A DNA stretch of 64,000 nucleotides from Luidia sarsii. Its lineage: Eukaryota; Echinodermata; Asteroidea; Paxillosida; Luidiidae. Under the pieces are notes generated by a model, which searched no databases, had not been told where the DNA came from, and saw nothing but the letters and a program-made list of their open reading frames with translations. Below, one piece after another: positions 1 through 13,100 of this stretch. Location of the stretch: positions 10,801,149 to 10,865,148 of the forward strand of contig OX465103.1 in NCBI GenBank assembly GCA_949987565.1, read 5' to 3'. Made by a program: the position numbers and the translations under genes. Position 1 is the stretch's first letter; each line of letters begins with the position of its first letter.

Positions 1-3000
1 CTTAATGCTCAATTGCAGTTATAAAGGGATAAAATTGACAGGAAATTGAACAATGTGTTGAAAGGAAAGCTTTGGTGTTTAGTATTAAAGCACATCACCT
101 TAGGAATTGATGCTGTTGGACATCTTAAAGTCATGCAAAAATGCTGCAAAACTACTGACTCAAATTAGCAAAATGCAAATCTCAAAAATGTATGGAAGGC
201 CAGGTGTTTCAATCTTAGCAGGACATTGTTCCGTCTGTGATTTCTTGCTAGCAGTCTCTGGTTACTCACAGCTTTGAAAATTTGCACCGAATACAAATCA
301 TGGGAAGTCAGTGACAATGTCGCACTTGGGGGTTATTGTCCCTGCATCCCTGTTTTCTGGCTACTCCCATTGTGTCCGTGGACTATTGAGTGGGTGATGT
401 GTCCAGATCCTCTTTCTGTGGTTGCAATGGCTTTGATCTCTGGTGAGATTAGCAGACAATATCCTAATGTGACTCACTTCACGGACTCTCTGATTTCCAA
501 TGATAGTGACTGATCTCCAGGATTTGAACTGAATGAAAAGTACAGAGTAAGTGGAATCCTTCTTCCGGATTTTGCTGAGAAGAGAACAATGCCTCTGTTG
601 ATGAATACTCAAGCAGCAAATTGTGTCTGAGATGTAGGGAACTGATACAAAATGAGTCTTTGATATGGACATTATTAGGAAATTATTTATTGATTCAGTA
701 CAAGTTGGGATGAAGCTGATGTTTGTGTCTGAACTGAAAAATAAACAGAATGACCCGGAATCTCAAAATGGTCTTTCCATGAATTGTTCAAAAAAGAATC
801 TTTCAAAAATTGAGAGGGCCTGATGTTTGATCCTAGCCCAGGCCTTTCTCAAGACTTTCAAAATGTTTGTATTTTCGTTGTTCAACCAAATAGTTTGTAA
901 CTTGTTTGTTTCACTTTAACTGAGAAGAATCTTTCTTGAAATACAACAGCTCCACCTGGCAATTGATTCTGATCAGACTTGAAGCCTCCTTTTCCCTCCA
1001 AAGATTTGAGTAACCTAATTAATGATATAGTTAGTGGCAGGCTGCTGTGATGATGGAACAGCTGAATGTAGTCACGGATTGTTGTTGGAACAAGCAGCGA
1101 GAGAGAAGGACAAGATTCCCAGGGCATACAGAAATAGCCTGCCAGCTCGATTTGAACTCGATGATGATGATGTCACTTCCTTGTAGCAATTAGCCATTTC
1201 CTAAGCTCAGCTTCAGAGAAAAGGCACTTCTCCATCTGATGGTGTGAGAATGAAACAAGCAACCCTGTTCTGTAGGATTACCGGCTACTCTGCATATGAC
1301 ATGGCAGAAGCAATAAACAAGTCAAGTTAAGAAAACAATGACTTGATCACTTCACCGACGAGAACTATCTGAAGTATCCTGCTAAGATTGAAACACTAAG
1401 CCATCTTTCTTGATTTTGAAGAAAAAGCAAATTTCATCACAGTTTGTCAAGAGTTTCCTTATGTTCAATCAACTATACCATTAGCAGAACTTTTCCGTGC
1501 AATACCTTTATCGCACTTAACGTGACACATTTCCTAATCCAAGGAAACCACAGTACACTCCACAATATTCTCCCCATCCAGCTAATTGACACGCCCTGAA
1601 ACTGTCCCACCTCTCCAGGGAGAGTTTTACAATCCTGTTTTCTTGAGGATTGACAGACCACACTCAAAGTGTTCCCAGTTGTCTTGGACGGGCAAATAGT
1701 GCATCAAACTTTCTTGCGGGATGAGGTGAGATGACAGGCCAGCAACCTTGGACTAAGCCCTGGCACAGGTGCAAGGTCACAGGTTTAAGGTCATCCCCAG
1801 GTCAACGTCGCCAATTCCTGCACTGACTCATCAACCAGCTTCTTCTTTTTGCCCATAAAACGGAAAACCACCACACAGCATCTCGTACTCAGCCAGCAAA
1901 AATAAGATACTCCTGGAACGTCGCCAGAATGTATCTTAAAGAGAGATTGACAGCAGTAGTATTAGTGATAGTAGGTATTAGTGATGGCAGCACTTAAATG
2001 GAAACCATGGCAACCATTTCAGAACCATTTATCGCCAGTCAGACATTAGTCTGTGTGCAACCAAGTTTTGCCAATTCTTAAACCTAAAATGTAATTTTTT
2101 TTTGTGCATTTTCATTGCATTCTAACCTTTTTCTTCAGCTTGAGAAAATAATTTCTAGTCCAAGCTGACCACAGAATTACAGCACTAATTCTCATAATAA
2201 ATGGGCTTCTGACTGGTACCGCTAGCCATGCCCTAGCCAAGCAAACATACATGTACATGTAGTTAATTATTGAGGATATCAGTTACTGCCCTGGATAGCC
2301 AAGGTGATAAAGCACTTTACACTCATCCAGATTCTTACACACACACAAAAGTAGGCTACCCTATGCTTCTGGCTGAAATCCTTTATTGCTTCGACATAAT
2401 TATTAAGTAATTACTCTAAAGTGGATTTCATTGTCTTTTCATTTATATGTCAAGGTTTTTGCATCAATCATTTAAGCCAATAGAGGTGCAGACTATATCA
2501 CCAGCTCTCAGTCTCAATTTGACGGTAATCATTTGATTTCTAGTTTCCTTTATGAAGGCTTCAGGAGACTGCTGTGAAAACAAACTAGGGAGACTGTTTA
2601 TGTTTGCTGGTCCCAAATACTCAGTCCTGTCGAAGTCTGTTAAATGCTGATAACGGTTTGACAATGTGCTTTTATTTTACATCAGTGGATGTCCTGGCTG
2701 TGTAAGATGAAATGGGGCTTTATCTAAAGCGATATTTAAAATTGAATCGCCTCCTCTTATCTGTCGGCCGCTACAACCTACAGGGCCAACTCTTCTGAAA
2801 TGGGGATGTGCCACTGATGACAACTCCAAACTGATCATTTCTATTTTCTAGTTCTGCCCTTTACCAAATGAACGTGGCCTTTTTACTTGCTTGGTTTGAC
2901 TGAACACAAAACTTTGGAGGTTATTCTCTTCTGATGATTACTCTCAGGAAGTCTGTGGTTTTGTGGTTTGAATGAGGTCAATTGTGGTTTGAATAAGGTG

Positions 3001-3126
3001 ACAATGAAAGTGTGAATTAGCCACTAAAGATGGAATCATTAGATTCATTACCCTGTCACTTACAGAGCTCCCTAATCCTTAGCTACAAACTGAACTTAAA
3101 ACTGAAACTGCGTCTTATCATTCATT

Positions 3127-3210
3127 AACTTCTTGAGTAGGGTTTCTCAGTCATAGAAAGTTCAGTAGACACTGAACTTTCTATGACTGAGAAACCCTAC
3201 TCAAGAAGTT
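3127..3210. repeat. Perfect hairpin, 40-bp arms, 4-nt loop
   Basis: Arm 3127-3166 (starts aacttcttgagtagggtttc) is the exact reverse complement of 3171-3210; loop agac. No other part of the window matches it. Could be a recent snap-back duplication, a foldback element or an assembly/cloning artefact. Confidence 0.95.
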
Positions 3211-6200
3211 GTAGCATGGAGGAATAAGATACTACATGGTTGTAGGCACAGCGACATTTGGATCTAATTTCTCAAGCAATTAATCAGCTTTTGAATCATT
3301 GGTGAAGTTTCAGTCTGCCTGATCAGGACTAAGTTTCCTGCGTTTAACTGACGTGATATCCTGCTTGGTACGCCTTCAAGGTCTCGTTTGGTCGAGAGGA
3401 AATGCTTCAATTATTTCCTGAACGTCCAATGATATTTCCACCTTTCCTCTCTTGTTTTTGTGTGTGTGGTTTTGTTTACAATTCTCCACCTGAAGGGTTA
3501 CTAGCTACATGTACATGTACATGTAGCCTTCCGATCTTTTATTAACTGGGTGTAAGGCTGTAGCTTTCCCTTTGTGTTTCTGTGAAAACAAAAGGTAAAT
3601 ATTATTAAGCGATTATTTGTGCTTGAAACCTTTCAGATGGATTATATGTCATTTAAACCGGGGGACATCTTCAAATGGTATCTTTGCACATATCTTGGGT
3701 TGAACTGTAAATAACTAATAATCAATGATATTCAACGTACCCCTACAAAGCCGCGATGCCCTTTTGTTTTTCTATGAAAACATTATCAATTCATATTTTA
3801 TCAATAGTGGGTTTATCGTGATTGAAACCATTTGACATTTATTTTAGTTCATCCCTATGTCTACTTTTCATCATTTTCAAATTATGAAATGATATTTCAT
3901 CGCCATCCCTTATTACCATTCCATTATTCTAAACCTGGATGTGGATGCTATGGAATGCAAACTATCCCTGAATTGCGCCTGAATTGTGCCACAATCAGAT
4001 TTGCTAATCTCTTTTCTGTTTCTTTTCCACAAATAACATTACTTTTGCCTGAAGTTTGCATTTTGCTTTTTGTTTTGAGGATCATTTCTTTCCTCAAAGA
4101 TTGTCTGAATGTGTCTTGAATGTGACACTTTTTCCATTCTTTGTGTGTTCCTTATATTTATGTGCCCACTGAATTGCTAACATTTTCTCTTCATTTGTTC
4201 CGCTTTGTCCTTGACTTTCAGAAGCTTGCGATGACCCATAACTATTACCCTATGACCTTTTGGCCTATGATCTTTAACCTTCAAATGACCCTTTTCCCTG
4301 TTTTTAATTTCCTTTCTCGCTCTTTTTTTCACATAAGGAACCAGAAACCAATTTTAACACCAACCCTTCACAACTAACCCATCTCGTTCATATAAACTCA
4401 TTAACATGCAGATATGAATATTCAAATGTTATGCATATTCATATGATATTCATTTTCAAATCCCAACTGTGAATACTCAAATCTTCAATGAAATGTTGCT
4501 TTTGGAGAAATTTGGGTATTTTTTTAAAGGAAAATCACTTGAACTTACTGTATTGAATAGCAGTAGTGCAGATGATTATTATATAATTTCATCCCAGCAT
4601 TACCATGGTAACCAATTAAACCTATTAAACAAGTTACTTTAAAGGTGATCTCATTAGAAAATGATGATATTATAAATTCATGGTGCAAGGTAAACTGAGT
4701 CATTTATCGATGGCTTTTGCTTGAAATGTGTAGAGATTGCAAGAGAAACGTTCTTGCATGTGAAAGAAGAATATAGCATCGTCCTTTAGGTCTTACAAAT
4801 TCATGACTGCTATTCCTCATCATGCAAAAGATAACATTCGCAATGAAATTTTCTCACAATAACTTGTTTTATTTCCAGAAGTGGCAAATCGTAGTTGAAC
4901 ATTCAGTGGGTGTTGACGATAGCGATGTGTTTCTTTTTTATCGTCTTCATTAATCATGTTTCTTCTTCTCTTTTTCCTTTCTTTTTCTTGTCCGTTCATG
5001 TCACATAGACTCTTAAATCAGGACAGTGCCGTGCACACATGATGCAGGTATATGTACCGTCCTGTCGGTCACCAGTTTTGTCCATACTAGTGATGTAGTG
5101 AGCGGGGTACCAGCCAATGATGACCACTCTGTTTCAACCCCATTTTATTTTGTTATTTTTTAATTTCATTTTGACAGCCACTGAATTGTTCTCCCTTCTT
5201 TGTTGATTTTTGTTTGGGCTTTTTTAGTTTGTTATTGTTTGTTCCAATCAGAGAATGTTTGCCAGTCATTCAAATCTAATGAGACAGGATTTAAGTCTGA
5301 CATGTTTAAATTGCACTTTATCTAATCTTGATAAATTTCAATCAATGATAGCAATTTCCGATGTCAAAAGATGTATTTTATCAGGAATTAAAAACCCAGA
5401 TATAACCTCTTTTTGCCAATCGAGATATACTCTTTGAGATATTGGCTCAAATTTTGATTTGAACCTTGGTCAGGGAGATGTAAGACCCTCAATATGATAA
5501 AAGATTCTTAAATTCAGTGAAAAGATAGTTACCATAGTGACAGAAAAGTTGTAAGTCATAGCCGCTAAGAGATCATTCAGTGGCACTGTAAACTGACTAA
5601 TTTGCACACAGAAAAGAGAAAATTTAAGATTGTATTTTTTGTGAATTGATGAGGCAAAGATACAAGTTTGGTTTGTGTATGAGCCAGTTTTGTTTTGCAT
5701 GGTATGTGACGGATGGTTTGCATGTTGGTATGTTTTATTTAGGACTGTGTTTTGTTGCATGGTTGAGATGCGCATGTTGGCTTTTCCCCAATACCCTAGC
5801 ATGCTGTCAGACGTCCTCAAAAAACAGAACAAAACCAACGAACTGGGTCAACGGTTACCATTATAAAAAGGTTATTATTATTTGTTCATGGTTGTCTGAC
5901 AGAGATATGTGGACAAAATGGTCTTGTTCCGTGTGTTCCTGAGTATTATCAACCCAGTCCTTCCCAGATGAACTTTAAGTTTTACCAGATGAAATTTATT
6001 TGCATAATGTCACCCAATGTCAATCCCCAAACTGGTCCATTTCCCACCCTGCCAAGAAAAACCCTTCTAACCATTCAGTTGCAAGATACTCTTCTTTAAA
6101 TCTCCCCTTGTCTTCTCCAGAAAGTCTTAATAAGCAAACTGTACTTTCGCTTTTCTTGTCATTCTGTCTGATAAACTTCTCTGTCTCTCTCCCTCTATCA

Positions 6201-6410
6201 CCGACTTTGCTGATTTACTTTTAGTCTAGGCTCTGTTCCTATCGATCCACAAAGCCAAAGTACAGAGGTTCTGTATCAGGAAGACTCTCTCCTCAGTTTG
6301 TGGTTTCTTCTGAAGGAACTTCCCTCACATGCTTCAGATAAACCTCCGTTTATGAACCGATGACAGATGACGTTCTTTGAATTGGGTCAAATGCAATAAG
6401 TTGTGAAGAA

Positions 6411-6650
6411 TCTCAAAATTTAGTGGGCCTGACGTTTCGATCATAGCAGGACCTTTCTCAAAGGCAGAGTGACAAGGACAAAACAGATACAAGAAGGAGG
6501 GGGGTAGAGAGTGAATATGACACGGATGAGAAACAAAGGACAAAGAGGAAAGCTGGTAGGGTGAGATCAAAGGGAAGGGCAGAAAGTAGGGTTGGGATTA
6601 GTAAGAAGAGGGGGAAAGATCAGAGAGAGAAGTGTGGAGGAGTGACACAA
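6411..6650 (+). repeat. GGCCTGACG-family repeat with purine-rich body
   Basis: Begins tctcaaaatttagtgggcc, then the GACGTTTCGATC / AGCAGGACCTTTCTCAAAGG core and a G/A-rich body (gacaaggac... caaagggaagggcag). The same body recurs at 42249-42510 and reversed at about 12500-12790, so this is a longer (about 250-bp) form of the family. Confidence 0.7.
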
Positions 6651-7390
6651 AATAATGATTATCAGTAAACATGCAAGGTGTTAGTCATTACCCTCCTGGA
6701 TGTTGAGGCCATGTGGTTCAATAGTCCTAAGACATTCATCAACATTCTCTCACGGCTAAGACGGACGACATCACTACGGTGACCACTACGGTGATTCTAT
6801 GCCCAGTACACTCATATCTGCTATCGAATGATCCAGGGGTGCTTCTACAGTTTGGGAGAAGTTATGGAGTTTGAGAATGATAACACTGAAAAATGCAAGA
6901 CAATTCCTTTTGGATAACAATTCATTTCCTCACACCAACTCCAACATTTCCTAAGCTTCAGATATGTGACGTGGAATCAGTCACAATCTGGAAAAGTTAT
7001 TGAAGAAATATTATATTCTGATCATTTGAACACTTTGTGTTACAAAGAAGGTTGATTAATATAACTTTGACTCATTTTACATAACTTTTAAAACATTAGG
7101 CCTATTGCAGAGAAATATAACTATTTCCTAACTTTGGTTTTTCAAAGAAACACAGAGGGAGATATTAAATAAACATTTGCTAGTTTCGGGATTGAAAGAA
7201 AGATCGGGATTGAATATTTAGATTTAGGCATGCACCCATATTCATTTTTGAACATTTGTAGACCTCTTGCACTAATTTTTTCAACTGTTTATATCCTGAA
7301 CTGAGATTGCCTTTGTGTTAACATTCTAACTGGATAAGACAGACAAGTGATTTAATGAAGGAGAGTTAAGCCATTAACTAGAAATAGCAA

Positions 7391-7500
7391 TTAATTGAGG
7401 TTTGCCCTGCTCGAAATGATAAACACTGAGTGCTCATCAGTGCCTTGCCCCATGCCTGAGCTCTCAGTGTTGATCACGTCGAGCAGGGCGAACCCAATTA
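7391..7500. repeat. Foldback of SINE-1 3' segment
   Basis: Two inverted copies of the word 'gtttgccctgctcgaaatgat' flank a short centre: ...gaggtttgccctgctcgaaa... and ...tcgagcagggcgaaccc.... The same segment borders SINE-1 copies at 24076-24354 and 39810-40010. Confidence 0.65.
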
Positions 7501-9375
7501 CATTCTCCTTGACGCAAACATCATGTTATAGCTATGATAAAAAATAACAAAACAAGTTTCTTTAAAGAAAAACTAACTTCAGAGATTATGGATGGAGTGA
7601 GTCAAAGGAGGCAGCATTCATGTTCCTCCAGGGATGGTTCATTTTAGAATCGGCAGAATTCACTATGAACTCAAGAAGGCCCTGGGAAACTCCCTTGGGA
7701 TGATGCTTGCTTGTAGCTTGGAAGGGAAGACATTGACTAATGTCGCACACCGTCTCATGCCTGGTTCCTGACCCCCTTCCCGTACGATGCGTGCCTTCGT
7801 TGGGGAGAAGGATTTCCTTCCGCAAGACTCTGACATATTTTGATAGGTGACCCTTTCTTGACTAAATATGCTCAGTGATACAAATGCAGAGCAGAACACA
7901 AACTTTACCGGTCAACCCAAAACTCGGCTTAAGTTTTCAGAGTGCAAAATGAAATGTCCAACTTTGAAGAGGATCTTAGAGTAAAAGACAGGAAAATGCT
8001 TTTGTCTGCCATTTAGGTTTGGTAGTTTTTGTGACATATTCACATTACGCTATGACTAGGAGACACCTAGTATTATTTGGAAACAGTTTTTGCATGCAGA
8101 TATTTTAGTAGCTGAAAGCTTCACGAAATTGTCCTGTAGTATGTAACAGTTTCCTCCTACTTTGTCAAATAATGAGGATCCTTTTCAAATTAGTTTGACT
8201 GAAATGATTGAACTCAGAATCACTTTGCCCTCGCAAAACATTTTCAAAAACACAAAGTTAGTTTGCTTACCATATTCTTAAAATTCCCAACGAAAGTTGA
8301 CAACAAATCAACTTCTTTTGCCTAACCTTCAAGACACTCCCAGCTTTACTTATAAGTAAATAAGAATAAAGCAACTCTAAATGTTCATATAATCCACAAA
8401 GATTTACCCCAAATCTTCCCATAAGATTAATTACGGTAGTTCACAAAACCTTATCTGCTTAGTTTCTCAGCTGGTGCTAAGACTGTGACATTAAAGGTCA
8501 TATGCATACTTCTTTGGTTTGTCAAATTTGAATGATTCATTAGACAAACAAGTAGTATTGAATATCATATTTGTGTCTTGGGTTAGAAAAAAAAATCCCC
8601 AAAGTGTAAAGTTGCAAAATGTTTAAAGTAAAACATTATTACAAGATAGTCTGATGTAAAGAGGACAGGGGAGGTCACACAGTCCTCTCCAAAACTCCTC
8701 TAATACAATTGTCCCATTGGTTGAATGTTCGACGATGTCAATAGCATGATGTTTGTTTGTTTCTGTTTACTCCATTGTCTGTTGTAGCATCTTGCCATAG
8801 CTTGTGCAAAACACAGCCCTCTGTCAAAATTAATGGTCTTCCTGGATATAGCAATTTGAAAAGTCAGAAACGTCTGAGAATATGTGGTTTATGTTACTGC
8901 TCGGACTATGTGCGTGTGTTTTATGTTGTCATGGTTCTAGAAATGTTTTATGCATGACCCCTGTGATACGAGTGGAAGACTTTGCAATATTGTCTTCTTC
9001 ATGTTGTCCAGGGATGTATTTCGGTGATCACAATGAGTTGTTGTGGGGATTATTTCCCGCAGGTACACTCAAATATAGCTAGGTTAGAGTTACATAAGGG
9101 GTTGTAGTGCACACATGTTCATGGTACCAAGCTGAACAGAAACCGTGAAACCAGTTCTTGGTGATGAACACCCAAATACACCTTTTGAAGAGACAGATCC
9201 TTGGCAAGGTCACCACTGTTGAGATATCACTGAGGATTTGTTTTTATCTGAAGCCTGACTAACATTGGTGTCAGACCACCTGATTTTAGTGGCCTTGGTG
9301 GCATCCTAACAGTTATGAAGAAAATGCATCCTACACCACTGCATTAAATTTCACAGCTAGTTTTAAACTCTTGGT

Positions 9376-9670
9376 CACCAAAGATCCATCTGGCCACCAA
9401 TGCATCCATTTTGCCACCAAAATGTCAATTTGGCCACCAAAATGCCCATGTGGCCACCAAAGCATCGATTTGGCCACCAACAGATCCATTTGGCCATCAA
9501 AATATATACTTGGCTACCAAAGCATCCATTTGGCCACCGACAGATCTGTTTGGCCACCGACAAATCTATTTGGCCACCAAAGCATCCATCTAGCCATCAA
9601 CAGATCCATTTGGCCATGAAAAGATCCATTTAGCCACCAAAAGATCCATTTAGCCACCAAAAGATTCATT
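9376..9670 (+). repeat. 20-bp minisatellite, about 14-15 copies
   Basis: Unit close to agcatccatttggccaccaa, with an exact 20-bp register between 9421 and 9600 and scattered substitutions. Because 20 is not a multiple of 3 and the unit lacks stops, all three plus frames stay open; the ORFs here are repeat artefacts. Confidence 0.93.
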
Positions 9671-10075
9671 TGGCTGGCTGGTTATTATTTAACTGAAATG
9701 TGTATTGCTCTATTTGAATACCATATTGCTGATATTCGGCATACCACAATTGCTGTTATATAGTATTACTTATATGATATTGAACGTGATAGATTTCCCA
9801 TGCAATATTGCTATTGCACTATTGCCTCATGGGTATTGCCCATCAAATATTGAAACAGCTGCTCTACTGTTATAATAAATCACCTTTTGTATAGCCTCTC
9901 TTATATTAAATGTGTAATAATTATTGCTCAATAATGCTCATTCAAACCCCCCCCCCTAATATTGCCCTAGTACAAAGGCAATATTTGATATAATTACAAG
10001 AAAACTTACATACACATATTTAAAGCACAGTCTTTTTAACAGTAAGTGTCTGTTTTTTGGTATGTTTTCCTATAG

Positions 10076-10138
10076 TTGACCAATCCCAAGTTTCCACTGG
10101 TTGTGAAGATTGGACATGCTCACGCTGGCATGGGAAAG
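10076..10138 (+). CDS. SYN: Synapsin exon: nucleotide-binding loop
   Basis: This exon has 21 codons ([21 protein letters not shown]). The acceptor is cctatag and the donor AAG|gtaaga. It carries the conserved Lys of the ATP-grasp fold and the glycine loop. It is the first exon I can recognise in the window. Confidence 0.93.
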
Positions 10139-13100
10139 GTAAGATGAGATTACTTGGAGAAAATCTTCCAGCTTGGATGTAATACTCAAGATTTTGTCAA
10201 TAATAACAACCTTGGAATAGCACATAGAGACTAAGTTACCAGTTGGAATGAGATGACAAGCTTTTGTACCAATTATATATGTATTTGTCCCATTTTCATG
10301 AAGCTTTTACTTGCATTGTCCCCTTTGTTGCATCTGATGAAGTAGTTGTTACATGTTAAAAGCTTATGCACTCCTTCCAACTCTTTAGTCATGAAGTGCA
10401 GTCCTTAAGTTGTAATTATTCATCAGGTTATTATCTTTAGATACCTTTACATATACATTTACATGTCTTTACATATCTTTATTGTTTTTCCCTTTGCCTT
10501 TGAGAAAGGTCCTGCTAGGATTGAAACGCCAGGTTTAACTTCTGAGATTTATTGTATTATTTTGAATAGGTAGTTGTTGCTACAAAACCTCATGCACTCT
10601 TCCCAATGTTTGATTTGAGGTGCTATCCTGAAGTTGTTATTACTCAAGAGTTTGTCTGTCAGCACACGGGGCGGGCATCTCAGGTGGACGGTCAAGGCTC
10701 AAGGCAGAAATTGCCAGCGAAGTCTGCAGTGCAGGGAGGCAGGGCCTTTGTAATTGCACAGGAAATATCCAGACACATCCCCACGGCCTGCAAGCCTCAC
10801 AAGACCCTTGGTTAATCGCAGGATACAATTCACCGAGTCAAATGAGGTTTCTTTTTGTGATGGTTAATGCTGTGAGTCAGACCAAGGTGACCGGATTGAC
10901 TGCCCTTAATCCATTGTTTTGAAATGGTGGGGGAAGATGGATTAGAGGCAGTCCTAATCCCTTAAAGCTATAATGGATTAAGCATTGTTATGTGCACAAT
11001 GCTGTTATGTGATGACCAATAATTTACTGGACTTGTTTGATGGCAGGTGAAAGTCTCCAATCACCAGGATTTCCAGGATATTACCAGTGTGGTCTCCATC
11101 ATGAGTTGCTACACTACCACCGAGTCTTTCATTGACTCTAAGTACGACATCCATGTGCAGAAGATTGGCACTGTCTACAAAGCTTTTATGTGAGTACTAA
11201 ACACCTCACAATGCACCCCTTCCAACCCACTCCATGCCCCTCCAAACCCACTCCATGCCCACTCCCAACACACTCCACACCCCCTCTTTACCCACTCCAC
11301 GCCACTCCCAACCCACTCCACACCCCCTTCCAACCCACTCCATGCCCCTCCCAACCCACTCCATGCCCACTCCCAACACACTCCACACCCCCTGTAACCC
11401 ACTCCATGCCACTCCCAACCAACTCCACACCCCCTCCCAACCCACTCCATGCCCCTCCCAACCCACTCCATGCCCACTCCCAACACACTCCACACCCCCT
11501 GTAACCCACTCCATGCCACTCCCAACCAACTCCACACCCCCTCCCAACCCACTCCATGCCCCTCCCAACCCACTCCATGCCCACTCCCATGCCCACTCCC
11601 ATGCCCACTCCCATGCCCACTCCCATCCCACTCCATGCCCACTCCACACCCCTCCCAACCCACTCCCATCCCACTCCATGCCCCTCCCAACCATGTCCCT
11701 CCCAACCCACTCCACACCCCCTCCCAACCCACTCCTCGCCCCTCCTCGGCAACCCACTCCACGCCCTTCCCAACCCACTCCACGCCCCTCCCAACACACT
11801 CCACGCCCCTCCCAAGTACACACTCCACGCCCTTCCCAAGTACCACTCCACACCACTCCACGCATAAACCTTACACAGATTGAACTATAGAAACCCAATC
11901 CTTATTGTTGCAACACACTATCGAAACCCAGCACATTGCATTTGATTCAAAAGAAAACAGGAAGACGCAAGATATGCAAACTTCCGGAAAAAAATTCAAA
12001 TAAAGCAAAGCCCGATAACAGGAAGTGCTTCTGAAAACAAACCTCTAGAAACAGGTCTTCCAAAGAATAAATCGTAGTCCTAGTTAGGCCTATCATTCAG
12101 CAGACGGTAGTAAGGTGTAAGACAGTACAGTAGGTGAACACTAGGCCTGAGCAGGGCGCTGTGTTGTTGGCCTCGGCAACAGGCAATTTCCTCATCCGGG
12201 GTTCCTGGCTTAATTCAATCAAACAAAGCCCCTCGATACTGCCAGGGAGCCTGCATTCTGAAGTCAGACCCGTGGAGTCAATTCAAAGGCAAACCCGGGA
12301 GCAGGTGACTGATTGCAGGAGCTACTGGCTCACTAGGATTGCCTCAACTCTTCGAGGGAAATGAGACTCCGAGAAGAATTAAAAGATGCAGTCGTTTGAC
12401 AATCTGACAGAAGGTGCATGGCATGGGCAGTTTGGTTGGAGAAAATAAGCCCAGGATTATGAAAGATGCAACTTTAATCCCCTCCTTAATGCTTGACTTT
12501 TCTTTAATCTCCCCTGGTCTTTCTACTAGCTTGTCTTCTTTAATCCCTCCCCTTCTCCCTGCCTTTCTCTTTGATCTCACCTTGGTCTGTCTGTCAGCTT
12601 TCCTCTTTTGACCCCTTCCCTACTCCCCCTTCCCTTTGATCTCACCCTGGTCTGTCTACCAACTTTGGCTTACTTCTGTAGTTGGTTTTACATATTCCTC
12701 ATCTCCCTCCCTATTTTTATGTTCCTGTTCTGAGTAATTTAGCTTTTAAAAAAGGTCCTGATTAGATCAGAACTTTCGGTTTGGTAAAATTATAATTGTA
12801 AAACCTTCTAAAATGCATTGCTGGCTAATTTATTTTCATCACAGTTTCTTTGAGGTAGATATTGAGTTAGAATGATTAGTGATTGAAGAAAAGCCACGAC
12901 TTGCTGACAACAAACTAAAGATGAAGTTGTGTAAGCCTCAAGCCATACTTTACCACTTTGACAATTTGTTTCAAACCCCTAATGCGTACTCCACGAGCCC
13001 CTGTCATGCCAGCGAAACCATGGGAGACCTGATGACATCATAGTCTTGGCTCACTGCCAAGCGTTGCCGCAGTCAATGGCCCGGCCATCTTAACCCGCAG

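Larger units (their letters stand above)
1..10075. other. Gene-free stretch, probably upstream synapsin intron
   Basis: No exon I can defend on either strand. Short ORFs here lack family features. It holds a perfect hairpin (3127-3210), copies of the GGCCTGACG repeat (815-860 and 6411-6650), a SINE-like foldback (7391-7500), a 20-bp minisatellite (9376-9670) and a C11 run (9946-9956). Synapsin exons for the A, B and early C domains were looked for (for example FCDKPWVF) without success. Confidence 0.5.

Noticed and set aside
5011..5047. Exon-like block with acceptor (cacatag) and donor (gtatat) encoding TLKSGQCRAHMMQ
   Set aside because: It does not match any synapsin segment expected before the 10076 exon and has no partner exon.
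9371..9633. Overlapping plus-strand ORFs rich in Trp/His/Pro
   Set aside because: Translation of the 20-bp minisatellite.
1..10075. A TIMP gene nested in a synapsin intron, as in vertebrates and flies
   Set aside because: I looked on both strands for Cys-rich TIMP exons and saw none. The host intron may lie upstream of the window, so absence here means little.
11175..11898. Several ORFs of 100-230 codons on both strands (His/Pro/Ser-rich or Gly/Trp/Val-rich)
   Set aside because: They exist only because the C-rich minisatellite lacks stops in many frames; repetitive composition, no family features, and they overlap a synapsin exon-intron border.
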